Assembly (NCBI RefSeq): GCF_029542625.1
Contig: NZ_CP120733.1
Span: 1,860,001-1,924,000 of the forward strand
Length of the DNA stretch: 64,000 nt
Reading direction: 5' to 3'
From: Tepidibacter hydrothermalis
GTDB taxonomy: Bacteria; Bacillota; Clostridia; Peptostreptococcales; Peptostreptococcaceae
The notes beneath the pieces are model-generated. The model was given only the letters and a program-made list of their open reading frames with translations. It made no database searches and was not told where the DNA came from. The position numbers were made by a program, and so were the translations under genes. Shown piece after piece: positions 17,271 to 25,452 of the stretch (within the stretch, counting starts at the first letter, position 1; each line of letters starts with the position of its first letter).

Positions 17271-17748
17271 CCCCTATGTACTCCTTTACTTCTTCCGCAT
17301 CTAATTCATTCAACCACTCTTTTAATAACATACCTTTTATTATTAAATCTTCTTTTAAATCCATTAAAGGTATCAATACAAAAGCTCTTTCTTGTATTCT
17401 GGGATGAGGAAGAGTTAATTTTTCACCATTACAAATTATATCATCATATATTAAAATGTCAATATCTATAGTTCTAGGTCCCCACCTAATGATTCGTTCT
17501 CTTTTAAGGTTAAGTTCTACTTCCAAGCATTTTTGTAACAACTCTTCAGGTTTCAAATTTGTATCTATAGATACACAAAGATTTAAAAAATCATTTTGAT
17601 TAGTATATCCCCATGGCCTTGTTTCATATACCTTGGATATTTTAGTTATTTCTGTATTTTCAAATTGCTTTATGTGTTCTATAGCATCATTTAAATTATT
17701 TAATCTATCTCCCATATTAGTTCCAATACCTAGATAAGCTCTACTCAT
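17263..17748 (-). CDS. folK: 2-amino-4-hydroxy-6-hydroxymethyldihydropteridine pyrophosphokinase FolK
   Basis: Transfers pyrophosphate from ATP to 6-hydroxymethyl-dihydropterin, giving the FolP substrate. 161 residues. Seen: [15 protein letters not shown] at the N-terminus, [16 protein letters not shown], and the ATP/Mg motif [16 protein letters not shown], then [16 protein letters not shown]. The start overlaps folB by eight bases and the end overlaps aroF by eight, so the three are translationally coupled. Confidence 0.96.
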   Translation of the reverse strand: MSRAYLGIGTNMGDRLNNLNDAIEHIKQFENTEITKISKVYETRPWGYTNQNDFLNLCVSIDTNLKPEELLQKCLEVELNLKRERIIRWGPRTIDIDILIYDDIICNGEKLTLPHPRIQERAFVLIPLMDLKEDLIIKGMLLKEWLNELDAEEVKEYIGDE

Positions 17749-18106
17749 ATTTTTTTCTCCTTATTTCAACACCAAAATAATCAAATATAGCATTTACAGG
17801 AGCTTCTGGTTTTTTTACTCTAACCATAATTTCTTCGACCATATCAAAATTATCAAAAACTTGCTTTGATATATTTTCTGCCAAAGCCTCTAGTAAATTA
17901 TATTTCTCATGTTCAACGACCTTTTTTACAACCTCATATACTTCACCATAATGAACAGAATCGTTAACATCATCGCTTTTGCCAGCTTTTTTAAAATCTA
18001 AGTAAAGCTCTATATCAATAAAAAACTTTTGCCCTAGTATATTTTCTTCTTTTAAAGCTCCATGATACCCATAAAATGATAAATTGTTTAATATAATCTT
18101 GTCCAT
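17741..18106 (-). CDS. folB: Dihydroneopterin aldolase FolB
   Basis: Cleaves 7,8-dihydroneopterin to 6-hydroxymethyl-dihydropterin and glycolaldehyde. 121 residues, normal. Seen: LSFYGYHGALKEEN near the N-terminus, the SVHYGEVYEVVKKVVE segment, NLLEALAENI with the substrate-binding Glu, and VRVKKPEAPV with the conserved catalytic Lys. It lies nine bases after folP and overlaps folK. Confidence 0.94.
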   Translation of the reverse strand: MDKIILNNLSFYGYHGALKEENILGQKFFIDIELYLDFKKAGKSDDVNDSVHYGEVYEVVKKVVEHEKYNLLEALAENISKQVFDNFDMVEEIMVRVKKPEAPVNAIFDYFGVEIRRKKYE

Positions 18107-18115
18107 TGTTTATAC

Positions 18116-18907
18116 CTACTTTCTATATATAGCATCTGTGACTTTTGCAGCTCTTATGTTTTCTTTTATATCATGAACTCTTACTATATCAACACCTTGA
18201 ATTATTCCCATAACAGTAGTAGCTATTGTTCCCTCTACTCTTTCTTTAGCAGGAAGATCTAGAATTTTTCCGATCATAGACTTTCTAGATGTTCCTAATA
18301 AAATTGGATACCCTAAATCCTTTAATTCATCAATACGCTTCATAACATACATATTTTGTTCTACAGTTTTACCAAATCCAATTCCTGGATCAAGTATTAT
18401 TTTATCATCGTTTATACCAGCTTTTTTTGCTATTTCTATACTCTTGTTTAAAAATTTTTTTATAGATAACATAATGTCTTCTTGATATTCTGTACCATCT
18501 TGATTATGCATAATAACTACATATGCATCATGTTTAGCAATTACATTTGCCATTAATTCATCTTTTTGCAATCCCCATACATCATTTATCATTGGTACTC
18601 CCAGCTTTAATACTTCATTAGCAACAGCTGATTTATAAGTATCAACTGAAATAGGTACATTAATTGTACTTATTAATTTTTTAACAACAGGAACTACCCT
18701 TTTAATTTCTTCATTTTCATCCACAAAAGTTGATCCAGGTCTTGTAGATTCGCCTCCTATATCTATAATATCGGCTCCTTGCTTTATCATTTCTTCAGAA
18801 TGCTTTATAGCAAGTTCTAAATTATTGTACTCTCCTCCATCTGAAAAACTATCAGGAGTTACATTTAAAATTCCCATTATATATGTCTTTTCCCCAAAAT
18901 TAAACAA
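18116..18907 (-). CDS. folP: Dihydropteroate synthase FolP
   Basis: Joins the pterin pyrophosphate with p-aminobenzoate; target of sulfonamides. 263 residues. Seen: MGILNVTPDSFSDGG, IDIGGESTRPGS, PISVDTYK, INDVWG, ILDPGIGFGKT, LLGTSRKSMIG and the final RVHDI, the complete set of TIM-barrel motifs. The start is a TTG at 18907, nine bases after AGGAGG; the next ATG is internal to the first motif region and too far from that site. It is 13 bases after folE. Confidence 0.96.
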   Translation of the reverse strand: MFNFGEKTYIMGILNVTPDSFSDGGEYNNLELAIKHSEEMIKQGADIIDIGGESTRPGSTFVDENEEIKRVVPVVKKLISTINVPISVDTYKSAVANEVLKLGVPMINDVWGLQKDELMANVIAKHDAYVVIMHNQDGTEYQEDIMLSIKKFLNKSIEIAKKAGINDDKIILDPGIGFGKTVEQNMYVMKRIDELKDLGYPILLGTSRKSMIGKILDLPAKERVEGTIATTVMGIIQGVDIVRVHDIKENIRAAKVTDAIYRK

Positions 18908-18920
18908 TCTTAATTACCTC

Positions 18921-19484
18921 CTATTTGTAGTTTATCAGACTCATAACTTCTGCTCTTGAAGCTACATCCGTTTTAAATATACCTCTTACCGCTGAAGTTA
19001 TAGTTTTTGACCCAGGTTTTTTTACGCCTCTCATAGTCATACACATATGTTCAGCTTCAACCACAACTATAACTCCATATGGATCTAAAACATCAACAAT
19101 AGCATCAGCTACAGTTTTCGTTATTCTTTCTTGTAACTGAGGTCTTTTAGCTGCAGTTTCAACCACTCTAGCAAGCTTAGACAGTCCTGTAAGCCTTCCT
19201 CCTCTTGGAATATATCCTACATGTGCCTTTCCATGAAATGGCACTAAATGATGTTCACACGTAGAATAAAATGGGATATCTTTTACAAGAACTAATTCTT
19301 CATGATTTTCATCTTGAAAAAATAATTCTAAATGTTTTTTAGGGTCTTCATTTAAACCACTATATATTTCCTCATACATTCTAGCTATTCTATCAGGAGT
19401 ATCAATTAAACCTTCTCTATTAGGATCTTCTCCTATTGCTTCTAATATATCTCTTACAGCTCTTTTGATCTTCTCTTTATCCAT
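18921..19484 (-). CDS. folE: GTP cyclohydrolase I FolE
   Basis: Converts GTP to 7,8-dihydroneopterin triphosphate. 187 residues. Zinc ligands are visible in [14 protein letters not shown] and [30 protein letters not shown] and RPQLQERIT form the active-site region. The Cys and His ligands show it is the canonical zinc-dependent type (FolE1), not FolE2. It follows the nucleotidyltransferase gene with a GGGAG ribosome site. Confidence 0.97.
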   Translation of the reverse strand: MDKEKIKRAVRDILEAIGEDPNREGLIDTPDRIARMYEEIYSGLNEDPKKHLELFFQDENHEELVLVKDIPFYSTCEHHLVPFHGKAHVGYIPRGGRLTGLSKLARVVETAAKRPQLQERITKTVADAIVDVLDPYGVIVVVEAEHMCMTMRGVKKPGSKTITSAVRGIFKTDVASRAEVMSLINYK

Positions 19485-19500
19485 TTTCCCCGCTCCCTTT

Positions 19501-20154
19501 TTACTTTATATTTTTAAATACATATTTAATCATGTCATTTAAAACATTAGAATCATAATTTATGTATAAGCTATGAGAGATGTTATACAAATCATAGTCT
19601 ATCTCTCTTATTTTTTGAAATAATTTTTTATCTTTTGGAACCCATTTATTGTTTACTATAAAATAAGACTTCAGTATATCTTTTAGACATAAATTTGACA
19701 TAAACTGAACATAAGCTAAGTCCTTACTATGTTCAATCCTTTTTATATTATCTATGATATTAAGTTTTAATTCTTCTATTTCATATGAACTATATTTAAA
19801 AGGCCCATTCTTATATTCACTTATAGCATGTTTTATCATATCATCTAATATATTATTTTTGTCGTATATATTATTTCCTTTAATAAGTCCTTCTATGAAG
19901 AAAAGTTCTTTTTTATTTATTAATTCATACGCTAAACTTTCAGAAAAATAATTTATGTCAAAGTCAATATTTTGTATATCATATCTTTTTCTTATTTGTT
20001 TATCTCCATGCTCAGTTATAATAAAAAAATCGATATCATTTATATTTTTATCAAAATTCAAATCCACACTAGAGCCAACTACTATTATAGCTATATTATT
20101 TTTATTTTTTTTTAGTTTTAATACTAATTCTTCGTATACCTGTTTAATATCCAT
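19501..20154 (-). CDS. Nucleotidyltransferase-fold protein of unknown target inside the folate operon
   Basis: 217 residues. Residues 22-45 match the polymerase-beta-type nucleotidyltransferase core: VVGSS at 25-29, then DID at 40-42 (the two metal-binding Asp), with a candidate third acid at D64 or D66 in IDFDINYF. The C-terminal two thirds are helical and resemble the helical bundle found after such cores. I do not recognise a named family. The gene lies between pabC (overlap 11 bases) and folE with a normal AAGGA site, so it is co-expressed with folate genes. The dihydroneopterin triphosphate-removing step has no gene in this operon, but this fold is not an obvious pyrophosphatase. Confidence 0.72.
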   Translation of the reverse strand: MDIKQVYEELVLKLKKNKNNIAIIVVGSSVDLNFDKNINDIDFFIITEHGDKQIRKRYDIQNIDFDINYFSESLAYELINKKELFFIEGLIKGNNIYDKNNILDDMIKHAISEYKNGPFKYSSYEIEELKLNIIDNIKRIEHSKDLAYVQFMSNLCLKDILKSYFIVNNKWVPKDKKLFQKIREIDYDLYNISHSLYINYDSNVLNDMIKYVFKNIK

Positions 20155-20899
20155 AGTACATTTCCTTTAAATCACAATTTATTTTTCTAAATAGATCATT
20201 TTCTTTTTTATATTTTATATTATTTATCATTATTACCTTCATTAAATCTATAAGACTATTCGTTATAAAACAAAATTCAAAGTCTTCAATTTCATCCAAT
20301 TTTATTATTTTTTCAATCAACTCTATATTCATCTTTTTGCAAATATTAATTACTTTAGATCGTATTATACCAGGTAGGGCTGATTTGTCTATAACAGGTG
20401 TATATACTTTATTTTCTTTTATAAAAAATATATTAGTCATAGACCCTTCTAAAACTTCATCATTTAAGCTAACTATCAGTGCTTCATTAAAATTTTTAGA
20501 TAAAGCGTATCTTTTAGAATACATATTTTCAAAATAATTTGTAGTTTTATGATTGTATAGTATACTTTGACCTCTTTTAATAGGAGATATGTTCAATTTA
20601 AATCCTTCTTTGTAATCATCATTAGTATAATTTATATCCCTTAATTGAATGTTATATCCTTCATCATATATACTTACTCTTAAAGCTTTGTAATCAACTT
20701 TCTGTGTATAATAATTTATTTTATCTTTTAATTCACTTTTTTGTATAGACAAATTTAAATTAAGTTTTTCAACAGAACTATACATTCTACTTAAATGCTC
20801 ATCTAAAAATATTGCCTTTCCATTGATTACCTTTATAGTTTCAAATACTCCTATTCCAAATTTAGTTAATTCACTATTAAACGATGCTTTATTCTTCAT
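20144..20899 (-). CDS. pabC: Aminodeoxychorismate lyase PabC (class IV PLP enzyme)
   Basis: Splits 4-amino-4-deoxychorismate into p-aminobenzoate and pyruvate. 251 residues of the class IV aminotransferase fold: FGIGVFETIKV, FLDEHLSRMY, EALIVSLNDEVLEGSMTNIFFI and LPGIIRSKVI. The function assignment rests mainly on context: it overlaps pabB by 11 bases and follows pabA-pabB. A related but separate class IV gene is at 5044-5865. Confidence 0.88.
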   Translation of the reverse strand: MKNKASFNSELTKFGIGVFETIKVINGKAIFLDEHLSRMYSSVEKLNLNLSIQKSELKDKINYYTQKVDYKALRVSIYDEGYNIQLRDINYTNDDYKEGFKLNISPIKRGQSILYNHKTTNYFENMYSKRYALSKNFNEALIVSLNDEVLEGSMTNIFFIKENKVYTPVIDKSALPGIIRSKVINICKKMNIELIEKIIKLDEIEDFEFCFITNSLIDLMKVIMINNIKYKKENDLFRKINCDLKEMYYGY

Positions 20900-22238
20900 A
20901 ATATCCTCTTATCGCACTCATAATTGATTTTGCTTTATGAAGCGTTTCTTCATACTCATCCTCTGGATCAGAATCCCAAGTTATTCCTCCTCCAACTTGG
21001 AAAAATACATCATCATTTTTTTTAATTATAGTTCTAATTGCTATATTAAAATCAGAATTAGAATCGAATCCTATATATCCAACAGAGCCTGTGTATACAT
21101 TTCTAGCTGTAGGTTCTAATTCATCTATGATCTCCATAGCCCTTATTTTAGGAGCTCCAGTTATTGATCCTCCAGGGAAAGTAGAACTTATAACATCTAC
21201 TATATCTTTATTCTTTTCAATCTCGCCAACAACAGTTGATACTAAGTGATGAACATTTGCATATTCTTCTAATTTAAATAGTTCTGGTACCTTTACTGTA
21301 CCTATTTTAGAAACTCTACCAATATCATTTCTTTCTAAATCTACAATCATCAATAATTCAGCTTTATCTTTTTCACTATTTGAAAGTTCGTTCTTTAAAA
21401 ACAAATCTTCTTCTGCATTCTTCCCTCTAGGTCTAGTTCCTTTTATAGGTCTTGTCTGTATAAAATTATCATTAACTTTTATAAACCTCTCAGGGGAATT
21501 TGACAATATATGGACATCTTCAAAATTTAAAAAAGCTCCAAAAGGTGCAGGTGATATTCTTCTAAGATCTCTGTATAATTCAAAACTTGACATACTAACT
21601 TTACCATGAAATCTTTGAGTCATATTTGCTTGATATATATCCCCATTTTTTATATATTCTCTTATTTTTTCAATTGCATCTATGTAATCTTTCTTCTTAA
21701 AGTTAGACTGTAGCTTAACTTTTGGAAATGTCTTTTGCTCATAACATAATGGATCTATACCATTATGTTCAGCCTCATCTATTAATCCACAAATATCATC
21801 AACTATCTGTTTTTCATCTCTAACATGTATATCTGGAGTTGCAATAAATGTTTTATTCATAAAATGATCAACCACAATCACCCAATCATATAACCCAAAA
21901 TATAAATCAGGAGATTTTATATCATCTACTACACGTTTAGGTAATTTTTCTATATAATTACCTAAATCATACGATAAATATCCTACTGCTCCACCTATAA
22001 AGGGTAGTTCTGTATTATTTTTAATTTTATGTTTATCAAGCTCTATTCTGAGTTTTTGTAGAGGATTCACTTCACTATCCTTGTATTTTAAAATTTTAAA
22101 AGGATTTGAACTTATAAGTGAATATCTACCTAAATTTTTTTCATCCATAGCGCTATCAAGTATAAAACTGTATTTATCATCTTTAAATAAAGTATATATT
22201 TCAAACGAACTCAAACTTGTTGATATTTCTCTTATCAT
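20889..22238 (-). CDS. pabB: Aminodeoxychorismate synthase component I PabB
   Basis: With PabA, makes 4-amino-4-deoxychorismate from chorismate and glutamine. 449 residues of the chorismate-binding fold: IYQANMTQRF, TRPIKGTRPRG, MIVDLERNDIGRV, HHLVSTVVGEI, FPGGSITGAPKIRAM, YTGSVGYIGF. The PIKGT lysine is the residue that separates aminodeoxychorismate synthase from anthranilate synthase (PIAGT), which agrees with the folate context. It begins two bases after pabA ends. Confidence 0.96.
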   Translation of the reverse strand: MIREISTSLSSFEIYTLFKDDKYSFILDSAMDEKNLGRYSLISSNPFKILKYKDSEVNPLQKLRIELDKHKIKNNTELPFIGGAVGYLSYDLGNYIEKLPKRVVDDIKSPDLYFGLYDWVIVVDHFMNKTFIATPDIHVRDEKQIVDDICGLIDEAEHNGIDPLCYEQKTFPKVKLQSNFKKKDYIDAIEKIREYIKNGDIYQANMTQRFHGKVSMSSFELYRDLRRISPAPFGAFLNFEDVHILSNSPERFIKVNDNFIQTRPIKGTRPRGKNAEEDLFLKNELSNSEKDKAELLMIVDLERNDIGRVSKIGTVKVPELFKLEEYANVHHLVSTVVGEIEKNKDIVDVISSTFPGGSITGAPKIRAMEIIDELEPTARNVYTGSVGYIGFDSNSDFNIAIRTIIKKNDDVFFQVGGGITWDSDPEDEYEETLHKAKSIMSAIRGYYEE

Positions 22239-22239
22239 A

Positions 22240-22818
22240 TTAATCCTCCCCTCTAGCTTGTCTTAAAAAATTTTTTAATATTTCATGACCTTGTTCAGTA
22301 AGTATAGCTTCAGGATGAAACTGCACTCCCTCTATAAGATACTGTTTATGTTTAATACCCATTATTTCGCCTTCATCACTGATAGCTGTTATTTCAATAT
22401 CATCATTTAAAGTTTCTTTGTCTACAACTAAAGAGTGATATCTTGTAACATTTAATGGATTATTTAAATCTTTAAAAACTCCTTCATTAATATGTTTTAT
22501 AGCATGAACCTTTCCATGTACAGGTCTTATAGCTCTTTTTATTGTAGAGCCGAATACTTGTGCTATAGTTTGATGTCCTAAGCATATACCAAGTATAGGC
22601 TTTTTTTCTTTAAAATAATTCACAACATCTATACAAATACCTGCTTCATTAGGAGAACACGGTCCCGGAGATAATACTATAATTTCCGGATTTAATTTTT
22701 CTATTTCAAGCAGTGTTATTTCATCATTTCTTTTGACTATTATTTCTTCGCCCAATTCTCCTAAGAACTGAACTAAGTTATAAGTAAAAGAATCATAATT
22801 ATCTATCATTAATATCAA
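22240..22818 (-). CDS. pabA: Aminodeoxychorismate synthase glutamine amidotransferase PabA
   Basis: Class I glutaminase that hands ammonia to PabB. 192 residues: IDNYDSFTYNLVQFLGE, LSPGPCSPNEAG, ILGICLGHQTIAQVFG with the nucleophile Cys, and GVQFHPEAILT with the catalytic His and Glu. The best start is the TTG at 22818, seven bases after GGGGG; it restores the usual three residues before IDNYDSF, while the ATG at 22809 is too far from that site. This is the first gene of a nine-gene operon that runs to aroF. The same subunit may also serve anthranilate synthase. Confidence 0.95.
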   Translation of the reverse strand: MILMIDNYDSFTYNLVQFLGELGEEIIVKRNDEITLLEIEKLNPEIIVLSPGPCSPNEAGICIDVVNYFKEKKPILGICLGHQTIAQVFGSTIKRAIRPVHGKVHAIKHINEGVFKDLNNPLNVTRYHSLVVDKETLNDDIEITAISDEGEIMGIKHKQYLIEGVQFHPEAILTEQGHEILKNFLRQARGED

Positions 22819-23035
22819 TTTTTTTCCCCCTTTTTTGGCAAAAATATTGTAAATATCATTTATATTATACCATTAAACACCTATATTTTTATAAATTTCT
22901 TATCTACATATACCTATAAATTTTCCACATTATTCTTAGTATTTAAATATTTTTTTGAGAAATTATAATAGTATATAAAGCAAAAGTTTAATCAATACCA
23001 TCTTTTCAATAAAAAATTACGTTAAGGAGGATTTT

Positions 23036-23218
23036 ATGGAGAGATATGTAATAATACGTTCTGACAATAAATCCATTTCAGAACCTATGGATAGAGAAGA
23101 AGCTATATGTACAGTAAAAGATTACGATAAACAAGGTATATCCAGTTATATCGTCTCAGAAGATGAAGGACATAGAATAGCCAAAGACGGTAATTTTTAT
23201 ACTCCTAAATGGGACTAA
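23036..23218 (+). CDS. Small hypothetical protein, first of a tandem paralogous pair
   Basis: A 60-residue protein starting ERYVIIRSDNKSIS, with DYDKQGISSYIVSEDEG in the middle; predicted short beta-alpha-beta fold. It is about 55-60% identical to the product of 23474-23656. The similarity extends into the upstream DNA (a shared block ATTCTTAGTATTTAAATA, then a T run and TATAATA, then AAGGAGG), so gene and promoter were duplicated together. I do not recognise the family. Followed by its own terminator. Confidence 0.75.
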   Translation: MERYVIIRSDNKSISEPMDREEAICTVKDYDKQGISSYIVSEDEGHRIAKDGNFYTPKWD

Positions 23219-23220
23219 AT

Positions 23221-23258
23221 ATAAAAATGCACATTCACTTAAGAATGTGCATTTTTAT
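23221..23258 (+). terminator. Terminator of the first small paralogue
   Basis: AAAAATGCACATTC and GAATGTGCATTTTT with a six-base loop, immediately after the stop codon. Confidence 0.85.
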
Positions 23259-23285
23259 ATACAAAGAAATTATATAACTTTATAT

Positions 23286-23351
23286 TTAATGGTTCAACGA
23301 AGCTTGTAGATCGTTAGCCACATGAGTCACCGCGTTATCGAGTAGACGAAT
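23286..23351 (-). pseudogene. GC-rich islet, possible 3' end fragment of a foreign gene
   Basis: The roughly 60 bases at 23291-23350 are near 48% G+C against about 27% around them. On the minus strand they read RLLDNAVTHVANDLQASLNH followed by TAA, with a stop two codons upstream of this stretch, so it looks like the tail of a protein cut off from its gene. It sits exactly at the junction between the two duplicated small genes. I cannot name the source, and a structured RNA is an alternative. Confidence 0.35.
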
Positions 23352-23473
23352 TTTTTATTTCCTAATTATTCTTAGTATTTAAATATTTTTTTGAGGAATT
23401 ATAATAATAGTGTCTGAAATAAAGCTCAAGTCAGTATCATTTTTTTATAAATAACTAAATTAAGGAGGATTTT

Positions 23474-23656
23474 ATGCAAAGATATATAATAATCCGATCT
23501 GATAATAATTCAATTTCACAGCCTATGAATATAGAAGAAGCTGTATCCAAAGTTGAAAATTATGATAAGCAAGGTATATTTAGCTATATAGTTTCTGAAA
23601 GTGAAGGAAACAGACTATCCGGAACACAAACTTTTGACAACAGCAAACTAGAATAA
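23474..23656 (+). CDS. Small hypothetical protein, second of a tandem paralogous pair
   Basis: A 60-residue protein starting QRYIIIRSDNNSIS, with NYDKQGIFSYIVSESEG in the middle, a paralogue of the product of 23036-23218. The last ten residues differ most. The leader carries the same promoter-like block as the first copy and an identical AAGGAGGATTTT ribosome site. Divergence is enough to suggest an old duplication with both copies kept. Function unknown. Confidence 0.75.
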   Translation: MQRYIIIRSDNNSISQPMNIEEAVSKVENYDKQGIFSYIVSESEGNRLSGTQTFDNSKLE

Positions 23657-23696
23657 AATTAAAATACACATTCTTATATGAATGTGTATTTTAATT
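23657..23696. terminator. Bidirectional terminator of the second small paralogue and the deacetylase
   Basis: AATTAAAATACACATTC and its exact reverse complement with a six-base loop. It overlaps the end of the deacetylase gene. Confidence 0.85.
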
Positions 23697-24458
23697 TTCT
23701 ATAATTTCTATTTTATCTTCGTGATTTTTATTTTTTATAAGCTGAGATACTGTTACAAATTTGTAGCCTCTATGCTTAAGTACTGGTAATATTATTTTTA
23801 AAGCTTCATATGTTTGACTTGTCGTATTTACATAATCATGAAGTAATATAATATCTCCATTACCAACATTATTTATAACTGTATTTGCTATTTTTTCAAC
23901 TCCAGGATTGCTCCAATCTTTACAATCTTGGCTAGATGACCATAATATTATTTTGACATCATGTTTTTTAGCTAAATCTTTAAGACACTTATTATATGAT
24001 CCAAATGGAGGTCTAAATATTCTTGGTTTATCTTTTATTACATCATATATTTTTTCTTGTGTTTTATTAAATTCTTCTTCTATTTTTCTACTAGGAATTT
24101 TTTTAACATCAACATGCGAATACGTGTGATTTCCTATTTCATGTCCTTCAGCTTTTATTCTCTTTAATGGTTCTGGATAAAATTCAACATGTTTTCCTAG
24201 AACAAAAAATGTAGCCTTTATATTATATTTTTTCAATAAATCTAATATTTTAGGTGTATATCTTGGATGAGGACCATCATCAAATGTAATAGCTATAACT
24301 TTTTTATCTCTAGGACCATTCCAAACAAGTTCTGTATTATCAGTTATCTTATTAAGTAAACTCCCATTAGTTTTCATAGAATTCACAATTATTGTTCCAG
24401 ACTGATATCCTATTAATATTACCATAAACAGTATCAATATAATCTTTATATTCTTCAT
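23691..24458 (-). CDS. Polysaccharide deacetylase (NodB/CE4 family), membrane anchored
   Basis: 255 residues. An N-terminal hydrophobic helix (about 5-24) is a signal anchor. The CE4 catalytic set is complete: ITFDDGPHPRYTP (catalytic and metal Asp), GNHTYSHVDV (metal His pair), FRPPFGSYN, and the C-terminal ILLHDYV with the catalytic His. Family members de-N-acetylate peptidoglycan sugars; sporulating relatives (PdaA/PdaB type) act on spore cortex muramic acid. Which polymer is used here is inference. It is monocistronic and extracytoplasmic. Confidence 0.9.
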   Translation of the reverse strand: MKNIKIILILFMVILIGYQSGTIIVNSMKTNGSLLNKITDNTELVWNGPRDKKVIAITFDDGPHPRYTPKILDLLKKYNIKATFFVLGKHVEFYPEPLKRIKAEGHEIGNHTYSHVDVKKIPSRKIEEEFNKTQEKIYDVIKDKPRIFRPPFGSYNKCLKDLAKKHDVKIILWSSSQDCKDWSNPGVEKIANTVINNVGNGDIILLHDYVNTTSQTYEALKIILPVLKHRGYKFVTVSQLIKNKNHEDKIEIIEN

Positions 24459-24741
24459 ATAACTCTATCCCCTTACTAAAAATTGTATACATTAATAGAT
24501 ATTATACGAAGAGTTTATTTATTCTTCTGTTTTTGTTTTATTATCATATTATTATATAATGACTTCGATAATAAATTCTACTTTTAAGATTAATACTTAT
24601 AACTTCTATCAGGGATTTATAATATATATAATATGTATACTAAACAAATATAGATTAACAGATACTTAACCTTGCATTAATATAAAATTAAAAAACTTGT
24701 TTTAAAATATAAATAAGCAAAATAATAAGGAGGAATATATA

Positions 24742-25317
24742 ATGGGGAAATTGAATATTTGCATAGATATTGATGGAACTATAACCAATGCATATTATTG
24801 GATACCTTTTGCAAATAAATATTTTAATAAAGATATAAAAGAAGAAGATGTTACATTGTATGAAATGCATGAAGTTTTTAATGTCCCAAAAGAAAAGTAT
24901 ACGAAATTTTACAATAAATATATTCGAGAAATACACGAAGCAGCAGTATTAAGAGAAGATGTAAAACCTATAGTTGACAAGTTAAGTCAAGAAAATAATT
25001 TATATTTTGTAACTGCTAGAGATAAAAGAGTAGAAGATATTACAATAAATTTTTTAAAAGATAATAAAATACCATATAACGATCTTTTTTTGTTAGGAAA
25101 TCATTATAAAGTAGATAAGGCAATAGAACTAAGTTGTGATGTTTTCATAGAAGATAATTATAGTAATGCAATTCAGTTATCAGAATCAGGATTCGATGTT
25201 ATTTTGATAGATACGTATTATAATAGAAAAAAACTAAATGATAAAATCACAAGAGTCAAAACTTGGGATGAGATATATAATATAATAATGAATAAATATT
25301 TACAAAAAGTAAGTTGA
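24742..25317 (+). CDS. HAD-superfamily 5'-nucleotidase-like phosphatase (YqfW/NT5C type)
   Basis: 191 residues. HAD motifs: ICIDIDGTITN (nucleophile and acid/base Asp) at residues about 6-16, FVTARDKR (motif II), K in HYKVDKAIEL (motif III) and FIEDNYSNA (motif IV). A small helical cap lies between motifs I and II. Family members dephosphorylate (deoxy)nucleoside monophosphates. The ATG follows AAGGAGG. It is isolated between a 280-base AT-rich gap without visible genes and a long terminator. Confidence 0.82.
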   Translation: MGKLNICIDIDGTITNAYYWIPFANKYFNKDIKEEDVTLYEMHEVFNVPKEKYTKFYNKYIREIHEAAVLREDVKPIVDKLSQENNLYFVTARDKRVEDITINFLKDNKIPYNDLFLLGNHYKVDKAIELSCDVFIEDNYSNAIQLSESGFDVILIDTYYNRKKLNDKITRVKTWDEIYNIIMNKYLQKVS

Positions 25318-25340
25318 ATTGTACTATGTTACTCAAAAAT

Positions 25341-25404
25341 AATTCCAAAAAACCTCTTTAAAGCATAAAATTTTAATTTTGCTTAAAAGAGGTTTTTTGG
25401 AATT
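25341..25404. terminator. Long bidirectional terminator hairpin
   Basis: About 64-base hairpin with outer arms AATTCCAAAAAACCTCTTT and AAAGAGGTTTTTTGGAATT (perfectly complementary) and a partly paired interior. It lies between convergent genes. Confidence 0.8.
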
Positions 25405-25452
25405 ATATTCAGCTAAAAATACATTTATAAAGTTCTTCTATCTTAATTTATT

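Noticed and set aside
22819-23035. Tetrahydrofolate riboswitch or T-box leader before the pab-fol operon
   Set aside because: The leader to pabA is short and AT-rich, with no folate aptamer or T-box motif visible.
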